This document shows positions 52,501 through 62,600 of a stretch of DNA of 64,000 nt, one piece after another. The notes under the pieces were generated by a model. That model was given only the letters and a program-made list of their open reading frames with translations, was not told the DNA's origin and ran no database searches. A program made the translations under genes and the position numbers. Location of the stretch: assembly GCA_028564925.1 (NCBI GenBank), contig CM053029.1, positions 296,957,168-297,021,167 on the forward strand. The letters are read 5' to 3'. The DNA is from Lithobates sylvaticus. Lineage: Eukaryota; Chordata; Amphibia; Anura; Ranidae. How positions within the stretch are numbered: position 1 is the first letter of the stretch; each line of letters starts with the position of its first letter.

Positions 52501-54520
52501 TTACTTAGAAAAGGAAGCATCCTTTCCACCATCACCGGCGTCCTCCCTCTTGTGACTAGCGTCGCCAGTTCGCTTACCTCTCTTAAAGCATCTGGACAGC
52601 ATGTGGGCTCCGCCACATCCTGAACATTCATGCTTGAACTTGCATGAACCTCCATACTTACACGCTCCCTCGTTGAACTGCCAACACACTCCCCACTTCT
52701 TTCCGGCCGGCAGTCCTTGGGACGTTGCACCCCCGGCCCCCCCCTGAAGAAACTGAGGCGGGGCCCGTGCTGAAGACATTAGCCTCATCCAGAGGCTAAT
52801 GTCCTTGTGATCCCACCTCAATTCAGACCTGACCGCCTTGCGCTGCCTAAATTGCTCATCGTACCGCAGCCAGGCCACCCCCCATATATCCTGTGTGCCT
52901 CCCCAATAGCGTCCATGTAGCAAAACAATGCCGAGCAATGCTCGGGGTTCTTTTCCCCAATGACACTGGCCAGAATGGCAAACGCCTGGAGCCAATTTGA
53001 GAAAGTGCGCGGAATTAACCGATACCTGCGCTTCTCCTCATCGTCCTTCTTGGAGCTATCCGGTTTCACCCTGTCCAAGTTAAATTTTTCCAGCGGCAGG
53101 AGGGTAAAAATTTCAACATACTCACCCTTGACAATCTTGTCTCGGACTTCCTGTTTCAAATGTGCTCCCAGCGGACCCTCAAAACACACATACACCTCGC
53201 ATTTTGCCGCATCCGCCATCCTTACCACATCCGCCCGGACTACCGTCTCCTTCTCCACCACTCCGTCAGGGCCCACCTCAGCAACAACCTGCCCTACCTC
53301 TTCCACAGCAGCGGGTTCCACCCCCTGTTGACCACCGGCCCCTTTTCAGGCGAACTGACCCCCCCCCGCTGTCCATGGCGCCACCTGTGCATGTTGACCT
53401 AGATTGTCCCCAAATTTCCCAACCAGTGCCCGTAATCCGTCCAATAAATCTGGCATTTGAGCCGCGGGCTCAGCCCTGCCGGGGATGACCCCCGGCAGAG
53501 GCCGGTCCCCTGTTTTACCCTGTGCACCAGACTCCAATGTGTTCGCCCTGACCACCCCCAACAAACCCTGCAATGCATTAGTTAAAGACAATGAACTTGT
53601 AGGCTCACCCGGCTGACCAGAAGGTCGTCCCACGTCCGATATCTCGCCCTCCGATCGTTCTTCCCGCTCACGGTCAGGTGAGAACGACAGCCCCCCGGGT
53701 GATTGAACCACGGCAGCTGCGTCCAAAGATGGTGAATACTCCCGGCTGGCAGCTGTTGTCCCATCAACCCCAGACCGGCATTCCGAACCGGATCTGGGAG
53801 ACGCTCCACTTATCGATTGCTGGCCGCCCACCCACCGATCGTCCTTCTGGCAAGCCCCGCCCTCTCGCAGTCCCTACCGGACCTCTGCCCCTGCTACTTG
53901 CCGCCTTGGGCCGTGCACTCCGCCGTTGTCCCCCCCCCCTACCCCCCCTGCGTCCAGTCCTGCACCCGCACCTGACCTCCTGTTGCTGCGGGTTCCAAGC
54001 GGTGAAGCCGCGCCATTCCGGCCGGTGGCTCCGCCCCCGCGACGTCCATGGCGGTGCTGGGCCCCCCGATGCCCCCCTGCCCCTGGTGAAGATGCGGGTT
54101 CCAGGGGGCGAAACCGCGCCAATCCGGCCGGTGGCCCCGCCCCCGCGATGTCGATCGCTGTGCCAGGCCTCACTGGAGCTCTCCCCCCTCTGGTGTTGTG
54201 GGTCCCGGGTGATGAAGCCGCGCCGGCTGGTAGACCCGCCCCCGATCGCTCCGTCCGTCCCTGGCCTGCTCCCTCGCGCAGCGTGCACTTCAATGGGGGG
54301 TTAGATCTGTCCTCCCCGGGCTCCGGGTGACACGAGGTGGCCGAGAAGAGGGCCCAGGCGAATAACGCTCCGGAGGCCTGGGCCTCCGCGCACGCTGCCT
54401 CCCACCGTCCACCTCTGCCAGAGATCCCACTTGCCTTCTGAGCCAAGCCGCCCCTTTCACCGCCGCAGCCCTCCTCAAGGATGCCAGCATTTCTTCCCCC
54501 TCTGCCATGCTGCTGGGAGA
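52501..54520 (-). CDS. Ngaro 2 gag-like region (fossil, broken)
   Basis: GC-rich, several frames. Landmarks shared with copy 1: GEYVEIFTLLPLEKF, TFSNWLQAFAILASVIGEK, a DISLWMRLM phrase and the zinc finger CKYGGSCKFKHECSGC near 52620-52670. The first ~200 codons are Arg/Gly/Pro-rich and low complexity. Probably the RNA-binding structural protein; broken in several places. Confidence 0.65.
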
Positions 54521-54536
54521 AGAGGAGCAGTTGAAG

Positions 54537-54758
54537 AAAAACTGCCTCCTCTGTTGGTCACACTCCTGAAAGTGATCACATGACTCCACCCATCCCCTTT
54601 ATATCAGACCTCCCCTTCCTGCCAAAAATTACCACACAGCCAACCCCTTCCTGTTCATCTCTTTTCAGTTACCAGTTAACCCTTTGTAGCCCTTAGTCAC
54701 CACTGTCATGCCCGGCCCTGCATTCCATTCCCTGCAGTCATACATTCCGTGCCTCACT
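54537..54758 (-). repeat. Ngaro 2 repeat A1 (5' end of the element)
   Basis: First copy of A. On the minus strand it leads into the gag-like start (MAEGEEMLASLRRAA). It ends at the array sequence TTTCTGTTGCTTCTCCTG. Confidence 0.85.
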
Positions 54759-56075
54759 TTCTGTTGCTTCTCCTGAGTACGGGAATACCACATGTGTGGG
54801 ACTTTTTGTGAGCCTAGCTGCGTGCGGGACCCCAAAAACCAAGCACCGCCTTCAGGCTTTCTAAGGGTGTAATTTTTTTTATTTCACTCCTCACTGCCAA
54901 TCACAGTTTTGGAGGCCATGGAATGCCCAGATGGCACAAACCCCCCCCCCCCCCCCCAAATGACCCCATTTTGGAAAGTAGACACCCCAAGCTATTTGCT
55001 GAGAGGTATGGTGAGTATTTTGCAGATCTCGCTTTTTGTCACAAAGTTTTGAAAATTGAAAAAAAAAATAAAAAAAAAATGTTTTTCTTTACTTTCTTCA
55101 TTTTCAAAAAACAAATGAGAGCTGTAAAATACTCACTATGCCTCTAAACAAATAGCTTGGGGTGTCTAATTTCCAAAATGGGGTCATTTAGGGGGGTTTT
55201 GTGCTATTTTGGCATTTTATGGCCTTCGAAACTGTGATAGGTAGTGAGGAGTGAAATCAAAAATTTGCACCCTTAGAAATCCTGAAGGCGGTGATTGGTT
55301 TTCGGGGTGCCGTACACGGCTAGGTTTCCAAAAAGTCCCACACATGTGGTATCCCCGTACTCAGGAGAAGCAGCAAAATGTATTTTGGGGTGCAATTCTA
55401 CATATAACTATGGCATGTGTGAGCAATATATCATTTAGCGACAACTTTTTGTAAAACATTTTTTATTTATTTTTTTTGTCTTTATTCAATCACTTGGGAC
55501 AAAAAAAAAAAAAAATATTCAATGGGCTCAACATGCCTCTCAGCAAATAGCTTGTGGTGTCTACTTTCAAAAATGAGGTCATTTGGGGGGGTTTTGTGCC
55601 ATCTTGGCATTTTATGGCCTTCAAAACTGTGATAGGTAGTGATAGGTAGTGAGGAGTGAAATCAAAAATTTATGCCCTTAGAAATCTTGAAGGCGGTGCT
55701 TGGTTTTCGGGGTCCCGTATGCGGATAGGCTCCCAAAAAGTCCCACACATGTGGTATCCCTGTACACAGGAGAAGCAACAGAATGTATTTTGGGGTGTAA
55801 TTCCACATATGCCCATGGCATGTGTGGGCAATATATCATTTAGTGACAACTTTGGGCAAAAAAAAAAAAAGTTTGTAATATTCCCGCAACTTGTGGCAAA
55901 ATATAAAATATTCCATGGACTCAACATGCCTCTCAGCAAATAGCTTGGGGTGTCTACTTTCCATAATGGGGTCATTTGGGGAGGTTTTGTGCTATTTTGG
56001 CATTTTATGGCCTTCGAAACTGTGATAGGTAGTGATGAGTGAAATCAAAAATTTGCACCCTTATGCGGCGTACAC
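54759..56075. repeat. piggyBac-type tandem array, right part, with inversion centre near 55075
   Basis: 54759-55070 is in minus orientation and continues the unit cut at 48075. From about 55130 the same unit runs in plus orientation in three successive copies (starts near 55130, 55520 and 55900), each with CATGCCTCTCAGCAAATAGC, GGCATTTTATGGCCTTC, CACATGTGGTATCCC and TGTATTTTGGGGTG. The turn is a palindrome around 55000-55145 (GAGTATTTTGCAGATCTC / GAGAGCTGTAAAATACTC). The array stops at 56075 where a MITE begins. Confidence 0.75.
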
Positions 56076-56330
56076 ACGCTCGAACTTTCCGGCGGGATTT
56101 TCCGCCAGACCTAGTCCAGCAGACAAACCGCCGGACTTTCCAGCGGAGGTCCGCCGGACTTTCCGAGCGTGTGGACTTGCCCACACACGCCCGGACTTTT
56201 CCGGCGTACAATCCGCGGGAAAAAGTCCGCAGGACTTTTGAAATGAACGGACTTGCCGACACACGATCGGAAAGTCCGTTCATTTAGAACGTAACTGCAG
56301 GTAGACGGGACTAGCGAAGGCAGTGAATGC
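56076..56330. repeat. MITE-like sequence with repeated CGGACTTTCCG motifs
   Basis: Many direct and inverted copies of (C/G)GGACTTTCCG and ACACACG, opening TGCGGCGTACACACGCTCG. Probably a family of hairpin MITE. The right end is unclear. Confidence 0.5.
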
Positions 56331-56711
56331 CGCCCCTTACCCCCGTCACCTGGCATGGATTTAAAGGGAAATCCCTACGCCGAAAAAACGGCGTGGGGGT
56401 CCCCCCCAAGTCCATCTCAGACCCTTATCCGAGCACGCAGCCCGGTCGGCCAGGAAAGGGGGTGGGGACGAGCGAGTGCCCCCCCTCCTGAGCCGTACCA
56501 GGCCGCATGCCCTCAACATGGGGGGTGCCCTGGTTGATGAGGACAAGGGCCTCTTCCCGACAACCCTGGCCATTGGTTGTCGGGGTCTGCGGGCGGGGGG
56601 CTTATCGGAATCCGGGAGCCCCCTTTAATAAGGGGCCCCCAGATCCCGGCCCCCCCCCCCCCACCCTATGTGAATGAGTATGGGGTACGATGTACCCCTA
56701 CCCATTCACCT
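56331..56711. repeat. GC-rich dispersed repeat
   Basis: Contains GACCCTTATCCGAGCACGCA, GAGCCGTACCAGGCCGCATG and TTGTCGGGGTCTGCGGGCGG. No reading frame has a recognisable domain. I think it is a widespread amphibian repeat, but cannot name the family. Confidence 0.4.
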
Positions 56712-57346
56712 AAGGTGTAAATAAAAAAAACAACACACAATTTTTTAAAATATTTTATTGCACTGCTCCAGGGGACTTCTCCGCTCTCTTACGAGCGGAG
56801 GAGGAGCTTCTTCTTTCTTCCTTCTTCCCGGAATGGCAGAGACACGCGGTGATGTGACTTATATAGGGACAAGGGGCGGGGGTCACATGCTCATGTCACA
56901 TGGTGACCCCGCCCCCCCTATGATGTCACAGTCCCGGAGGATGCTGGGACTGTAACATCATAGGGGGCGGGGTCACCATGTGACATGAGCATGTGACCCC
57001 GCCCCTTGTCCCTATATAAGTCTTTGCCATTCCGGCCAGAGAGAGCGACGAGTCAACATCGGAAGAAGAAGAATAGGAAGAAGACGGCGCAGAAGGCGGC
57101 AACAGCGGCAAGAACAGAAGAGACCCCGGAAGACCCCCGAAGATGGAACGAGACCCCCAGACGACGACGGCGGCGACGACGAAGAAGAAAGCCGGGCTCC
57201 TCTGCCCGTGAAAGAGCTAGGTAAAAGAGCAGAAGAGAGCGGAGGAGTCCGGCGAGAAGACCCCCCAAGACGGAAGAAGACCCCCAGAGCAGTGCAATAA
57301 AATATTTTAAAAAATTGTGTGTTTTTTTATTTACACTTTTACACCT
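56712..57346. mobile_element. Palindromic element with ~55-bp inverted ends
   Basis: Ends TAAGGTGTAAATAAA and TTTACACTTTTACACCTT; the inverted match extends through AATTTTTTAAAATATTTTAT and CACTGCTC. A second, GC-rich hairpin (56828-56935 with 56945-57037) carries GGTCACATGCTCATGTCACA and its inverted copy. The purine-rich right arm (57040-57285) has no domain. Confidence 0.65.
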
Positions 57347-57369
57347 TTACGGCCCAACGCATTTCGATT

Positions 57370-58376
57370 ACACAATCGTCATCTGGCCCCAGATGGGCAT
57401 GTTCGACCAAAGAAGTTGAGTGCACGTGTTCAGCGTCATATCCAGAGGTTGTCTTTGGGAAATAGATTTATAAGTGCTGCCAGCATTGTTGCAAAGGTTG
57501 AAGGGGTGGGGGGTCAGCCTGTCAGTGCTCAGACCATACAACGCACACTGCATCAAATTGGTCTGCATGGCTATAGTCCCAGAAGGAAGCCTCTTCTAAA
57601 GAAGATGCACAAGAAAGCCTGCAAATAGTTTGCTGAAGACAAGCAAACTAAGGACATGGATTACTGGAACCATGTCAAGATAAATTGTTTAGTTCAGATG
57701 GTGTCAAGCATGTGTGGTGGCAACCAGGTGAGGAGTACAAAGACAAGCGTGTCTTGCCTACAGTCAAGCATGGTGGTGGGAGTGTTATGGTCTGGGGCTG
57801 CCGGCACTGGGGAGTTACAGTTCATTGAGGGAACCATGAATGCCAGCATTTACTGTGACATACTGAAGCAGAGCATGATCCCCTCCCTTCGGAGACTGGG
57901 GGCAGTATTCCAACATGATGACGACCCCAAACACACCTCCAAGACGACCACTGCCTTGCTAAAGAAGCTGAAGGTAAAGGTGATGGACTGGCCAAGCATG
58001 TATCCAGACCTAAACCCTATTGAGCATCTGTGGGGCATCCTCAAATGGAAGGTGGAGGAGCGCAAGGTCTCTAACCTCCACCAGCTCCGTGATGTCGTCA
58101 TGGAGGAGTGGAAGAGGACTCCAGTGTCAACCTGTGAAGCTCTGGTGAACTCCATGCCCAAGAGGGTTAGGGCATTGCTGGAAAATAATGGTAGCCACAC
58201 AAAATATGTGTGTTGAGTTATTTTGAGGGGACAGCAAATTTACAATGTTATACAAGCTGTACACTCACTACTTACATTGTAGGAAAGTGTAATTTCTTCA
58301 GTGTTGTCACATAAAAAGATATAATAAAATATTTACAAAAATGTGAGGGGTGTACTCACTTTTGTGAGATACTGTG
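57370..58376 (+). pseudogene. Tc1-type transposase remnant with 3' terminal repeat
   Basis: An N-terminal helix-turn-helix part in 57400-57628 (RHIQRLSLGNRFISAASI, QTIQRTLHQIGLHGYSPRR) and a catalytic part in 57656-58213. The DDE core shows CLQSSMVVGVLWSGAAGTG, the second Asp in VFQHDDDPKHTSKTT and the WPSMYPDLNPIEHLWGILK motif with the third acidic residue (DD34E). The two parts are in different frames and the 5' terminal repeat is missing: the left edge runs into other repeat sequence near 57370. The 3' end keeps GGGTGTACTCACTTTTGTGA then ACTGTG at 58376 and a TA. Inactive. Confidence 0.85.
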
Positions 58377-58390
58377 TATATATATATATA

Positions 58391-59002
58391 TTGTGGTAGT
58401 GGGGTACCCCACCAGTGTTTGGACAGAGGATTCTCAACCAGGCAGGTTGAGGGGCTCCAGTTTATTTGCTTATTTGGGAGGAAACTGGCTTTTCAGTTTC
58501 CTCATTGTTTACAAAATTCAGTTTTGGGATCTGGAGCCCGGGGATTTCGTAGCGATCTGGGTGGGATGAAATCCCCAGTCCTGGGTCCAGGTTTTGAGAT
58601 CCACCAGCATACTGACTGGTCAGGTGTGTGCTGGGCTATTTGTAGACACCTGACCATGGTTCTGGGCTCCACCCTCCCGAGGAGTCCAGGCAAGCAAGGG
58701 AGAAGCGTGCATGTCTGCACAGTTCTGTCTGTCAGAGCAGACAGAGGGTCCAAGCCTGTGGACTGGAACAGCAAGGAAGCTGAAAGAGTGCTTAGGTACA
58801 GAGTGTACAGGAACTCTGTTATAGAGCCGAGAGGGCTGAAGCACAAGCCTGAGAAGCAGTGCTGCTAAAGAGAGCCAGATGGCTTGGTAATTTCTGTTCA
58901 ACTTACAGTGTTTGCTGTGGAAAGCTGAAACCCTGTGTGTGGAAACCCTTCTGTTATTGGACTTGTTTTCTTTTCATTTAATAAAAGTGGGCCAACAAGC
59001 CC
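58391..59002 (+). repeat. Unclassified repeat, LTR-like
   Basis: Begins TGTGGTAGTGGGGTACCCC and ends near AATAAAAGTGGGCCAACA, so it has TG...CA ends and a terminal AATAAA. A shorter relative lies at 10740-10880 (shared GGGGCTCCAG and GATCTGGGTGGGA). No target duplication was found. It could be a solo LTR, but this is only a guess. Confidence 0.3.
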
Positions 59003-59005
59003 TTA

Positions 59006-59407
59006 GGCTCGATTCACATCTATGCATTTTGCTTTTGAGCGTTTTTGCAGTGCTTTTTGCAGTGCTTGCCGAGTTTTTGGACACGCGTTTTTAACGCGAT
59101 TTTGCATTTTTTTTTTTTTACATTTTTTTTTTTTTTTTACACTGTGGTTGCTTAGCAACCAGTTATATACAGTGTAAAAAAAAAAAAAAAATAATAAAAA
59201 AACGTGGTACTTGCGTTTTGGATGCGGGTCCATTGACTATTACATGCAAAACGCTGCATTTTGCATGGGAAAAAAAGTCCCCGACCCTTTCCAAAAATGC
59301 AGAGGCACAAAAATGCATTGATGTGAACAGGTTCCATAGGAACCCATGTTTAAAAATTTCCCTGCATTTCTGCAAAATGCATCAAACGCGCTAGTGTGAA
59401 TGGAGCC
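59006..59407. mobile_element. Harbinger-type MITE with TTA duplication
   Basis: Ends GGCTCGATTCACATC and, inverted, GGCTCCATTCACACT, followed inward by ATGCATTTTGC on both sides. It is flanked by TTA (59003-59005, 59408-59410), the PIF/Harbinger target. The 402-bp interior is T-/A-rich with a long imperfect hairpin around 59160. Non-coding. Confidence 0.75.
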
Positions 59408-59484
59408 TTAAAAGGCATGACTGGCGTTGGCTCTGCTCACTGGTGTGCTCTACACAGAAGCTAAAGAACCCCTGATGTTAGGTA

Positions 59485-59543
<59 letters not shown>

Positions 59544-59950
59544 CTATCTATGCCAGCAGGTGGTGCTGTAGTATTATAGTGTATAGAGATAGTAGATATG
59601 AGAGGAAGTACCCTCTGTGCACTTGTTTGTTGTTCTATCATAAAAGGCATGGAATGTATTTCTCCATGAAAGTAAAGCTAATTGCTGAAACAAGAAGCTT
59701 CCAGCTCATAATTATTCAATAACCTGCTAATAGGTCATGGGCCCAGCACACCCAGCAGGCACCCAGGCACTGGAAAGAATTCTACATAGAATCAGTGAGT
59801 ACTGTATACAAAGCTACTGAAAGATGGCAAGTGGTTCAGATGATTCTCTCCGACTTTAGAAAAGGTTCCTGTATTACTTCCAGGGGACTTCTGTCTGACT
59901 TGTGCCCATAGACTTTAATGGAAGTCGCCACCAAGTCAGATCCTCATCTT
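59408..59950. other. Unassigned repeat-like DNA with a TA microsatellite
   Basis: (TA)n at 59487-59534 sits in a hairpin (TTAGGTATAATTATAT with AAAATTATACCTAT). The rest contains phrases such as CCATAGACTTTAATGGAAGTC common in MITE interiors. No gene seen. Confidence 0.4.
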
Positions 59951-60500
59951 GTGACCAAAAGAATATATCAAGTGTTCAAATGATTTGTAGTGTGACTTTA
60001 GGAGACTGAAACCAACAAGTTCATATTAAACTTGGCAAGCGAGATGCCTTACCAATCTCGTGGCAATTGAGGGCTTGTGGGATAAGCTGCCATACAGGAG
60101 GAGCGTTGCTGCTGACAGCCATCCATCGGGACGCTGATGACAACTAACAGCACCAAGGCTGTTCTTCTAAGCTCAGTCTGACCCCCCTAAATAAGGGTGG
60201 TCACTGGCTTTCTGGTAAGCCTCCCCCTTTTGTCTTATCTGTGGTGACGGGCTGCACAACTATCAACAAGCACACCCCGGAATGTTTTTTGATGTTTTCA
60301 CAAGATTAATATTTTCACTTTTATTTGATTATTTGGACTTCCACATATGAACTTTGATTTGAACACTTGATATATTCTTTTGGTCACATATGGATTTATC
60401 TGGTTCACTATTTGCAATATTTGGTTTATCATTATATGTAACTTTGATTTTACACATTTGTAAATCATAATCCAGCGCTGCACTTCTTTTTTTCTATATA
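59951..60500. mobile_element. Foldback element 3 (candidate)
   Basis: GTGACCAAAAGAATATATCA plus AGTGTTCAAAT at 59951-59981 recurs inverted at 60357-60387. After the second arm comes a single-copy tail containing CATAATCCAGCGCTGCACTT and a T-run. This resembles foldback 2 (arm, spacer, inverted arm, tail with AGCGC then T-run). The target duplication was not found, so ends are approximate. Confidence 0.45.
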
Positions 60501-60513
60501 TCCATTTTGTACC

Positions 60514-61885
60514 CTATATCTGGGTTATTAGTGTCCAGCTACAGGATGGGTCTTGCTTGGCCAAGGTTTCGATGGTTAAACGGCATTCCAGATCCTGATT
60601 CTGGTCAGTTTTCAAGTCTCTCTTAGACAGCCGAGGAAGGCCCTCATCCCGCACCTGCATTAGACTGCAGTAATATTTTGGCACTCCGGAGCGATGAGCT
60701 TCTATAGACTCAATCCCTACAGCCCCTTTGAGTAGTTGGGCCGTGCCTTGATATAGGACCTGCACACCTTCTGCAGTCACATAGGTTCAGTCTTCTGCAT
60801 CTTCCACGCGCTGGTAAAGCCTACGAGACAGGGTGTCTGCATCTCAATTCCCAGCCCCAGACCGATACTTCAAACTGAACTGGAATCTGGCTAGTGCAGC
60901 CAACCATGTATGCCCTGTGGTGTCCAGCTTGGCAGAGAAAAAGACACGTCAAAGGATTGTTGTCCATCTTCACTCACGAACGTGGCTCCATATGAATAAT
61001 CCTATAACTTGTCCACCACTGCCCAGGGCCAGAAACTCCAGTTTGTGGAAGGGGTAATTTCTTTCAGATGGAGTGAGCCTATGTGAGTCGTAGCCTATGG
61101 GTCTGAGCCCGCCTTCTTGTTCTTGGTGAAGGACTCCACCCAGTCCATCTTTACTAGCATTCACGTGGAGTTCATATGGCTTCACTGGATCACCGTAGGC
61201 CAGCACCTTATTGAGGCACCAGAAAGCTTCCTCACATTGGGAGGTGCATTGTTCGCTCCCTTTCTCTGGGCTCCAGGCATCTTCACACTTGGTTTACCCT
61301 CCTCTTCGCCCCAAAGCGGACTGCAACAGTTCGCTGAGGTCCTAGCAATCTTTGCAAAGTTTGCCACAAACCTCCTGTAATAGGAGCAAAACCCCAAGAA
61401 GCAGCTCAGTCACAGTCCTTGACCTGGGCCATGTAGTGACTGCCTTCCACCTCTTTGGATTTGTGGCTATTCCTCCAGTGGAAAGAACATGGCCTAGGTA
61501 CGCAACTGAAGTCCAGTAGAATTGGCACTTCTCCAGTGATAGCTTTAGTCCTTCTTCATGGAGTCTCTCAAAGACCTTTTCCAGCCGTGTCTTGTGTTCT
61601 AAGGTCCTTCCAAACACGATGATATCATCCAGATATACCAGGACCTCAATCAAGTTCATGTCTCTCATGGTTGAACGCATAGAAACCCAAGGGGCAAATT
61701 AAGCCAGTCTTTTCTCTGTCCTCTGGGTGCATAGGTATTTTAGATTACCTGCTTTTCAGGTCCAGCACACTAAACTATTTCACCCCGGTGAGGCACCAAA
61801 GGGTCACTGATCAGTATCTTCTGAGGTGTTCTTAGCAGATCCCACGCTTCGGCACAAGATTAATTTCTTTCTGCAGCTGCTGACA
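60514..61885 (-). mobile_element. Ty3/gypsy pol fossil
   Basis: Minus-strand pieces match a gypsy polymerase in order: RT with VLVYLDDIIVFGRT and LHEEGLKLSLEKCQFYW (61500-61680), the connection region GFCSYYRRFVANFAKIA, and RNase H with LAYGDPVKPYELHVNAS, GGVLHQEQEGGLRPIGY and PSERNYPFHKLEFLAL (60970-61206). It is broken, with multiple breaks, and no gag, integrase or LTR pair was assigned. It looks old. Confidence 0.8.
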
Positions 61886-62600
61886 CTCTGTCAGGTCACC
61901 AGGTGACAGATGCACTCCGTAGGAGTCAGGAGTGCACCGCTAAGGTAGTGGACCCTAGGACTGTCTGCTGCAGATTGAACCCTGGGAGGTTTAGGAAGCA
62001 GGTCTACTAGATTACTAACACAGATCCCAGTGGGAGCTAGAGCATAGATTCCCCAGGGCGCGGAGGCTAAGAGCCAGCGGGTGTTCACCAGAGCCTCTAG
62101 TGGTGAGGATGGACTGTGCTGCAGTCTGGCTCCAGGTCGCTGCCGCCAGGGTCTCACAGCTCATGCTCACGGTAGACTTAAGATGATAGAAAGCAGGCTG
62201 GAACAACAAGGATAGTCAGGGGATAAGCCAAAGGTCAGGGCAACTAGCAGACAAGAATAAACATAGAACACGCCAAGGGTCAGGGTCACAAGCAAACAGG
62301 GATAGTTGAGAACAGACCAAGATCGATAACTGGAATCAGACGTAGGAGACACAGCAAGTACACACGAGAGCTAACACAATGGTTGATCAGCAAGGTGGCT
62401 TGCAATGCACAGGTTAATATAATGTTCCTAATTAGAGGCTGAGGTGGAGCTATGCTGAGGGAAGATTATGTATGCAGTCAGGGGAGAGTGGCTGGCCTCT
62501 AAAGGAACACATGGAGAGAGGTAATCTGACAGACACACATTACTGCATAACCATGACACACTCTGCAGCTCCAATAACGTCCACTGGCAGCACTGGGTTA
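61886..62600. other. Unassigned, repeat-like
   Basis: Contains AGGTCAGGGCAACTAGCAGA and a related AAGGGTCAGGGTCACAAGC, a small degenerate tandem. It may be LTR or untranslated sequence of the neighbouring gypsy fossil; I cannot show this. Confidence 0.35.

Larger units (their letters stand above)
48076..54758 (-). mobile_element. Ngaro YR retrotransposon 2 with split direct repeats (fossil)
   Basis: On the minus strand the order is A1 (54537-54758), coding region, B1 (48894-49343), A2 (48661-48893), B2 (48076-48552): the A-internal-B-A-B layout that defines Ngaro termini. Repeat pairs are highly similar, so the insertion is fairly young. It interrupts one unit of the piggyBac-type array between CAAAATACAT and TCTGTTGCTTCTCCTG without an evident target duplication, as expected for tyrosine-recombinase integration. 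Recombinase, RT and hydrolase regions have long frames; the gag region is broken in several places. Confidence 0.9.

Noticed and set aside
53160-54330. Plus-strand Pro-rich frames up to 208 codons
   Set aside because: Antisense to the GC-rich Ngaro 2 gag region, no domain or start context.
58391-59002. Solo LTR call
   Set aside because: TG...CA ends and AATAAA are suggestive but no target duplication or partner exists; kept only as an unclassified repeat.
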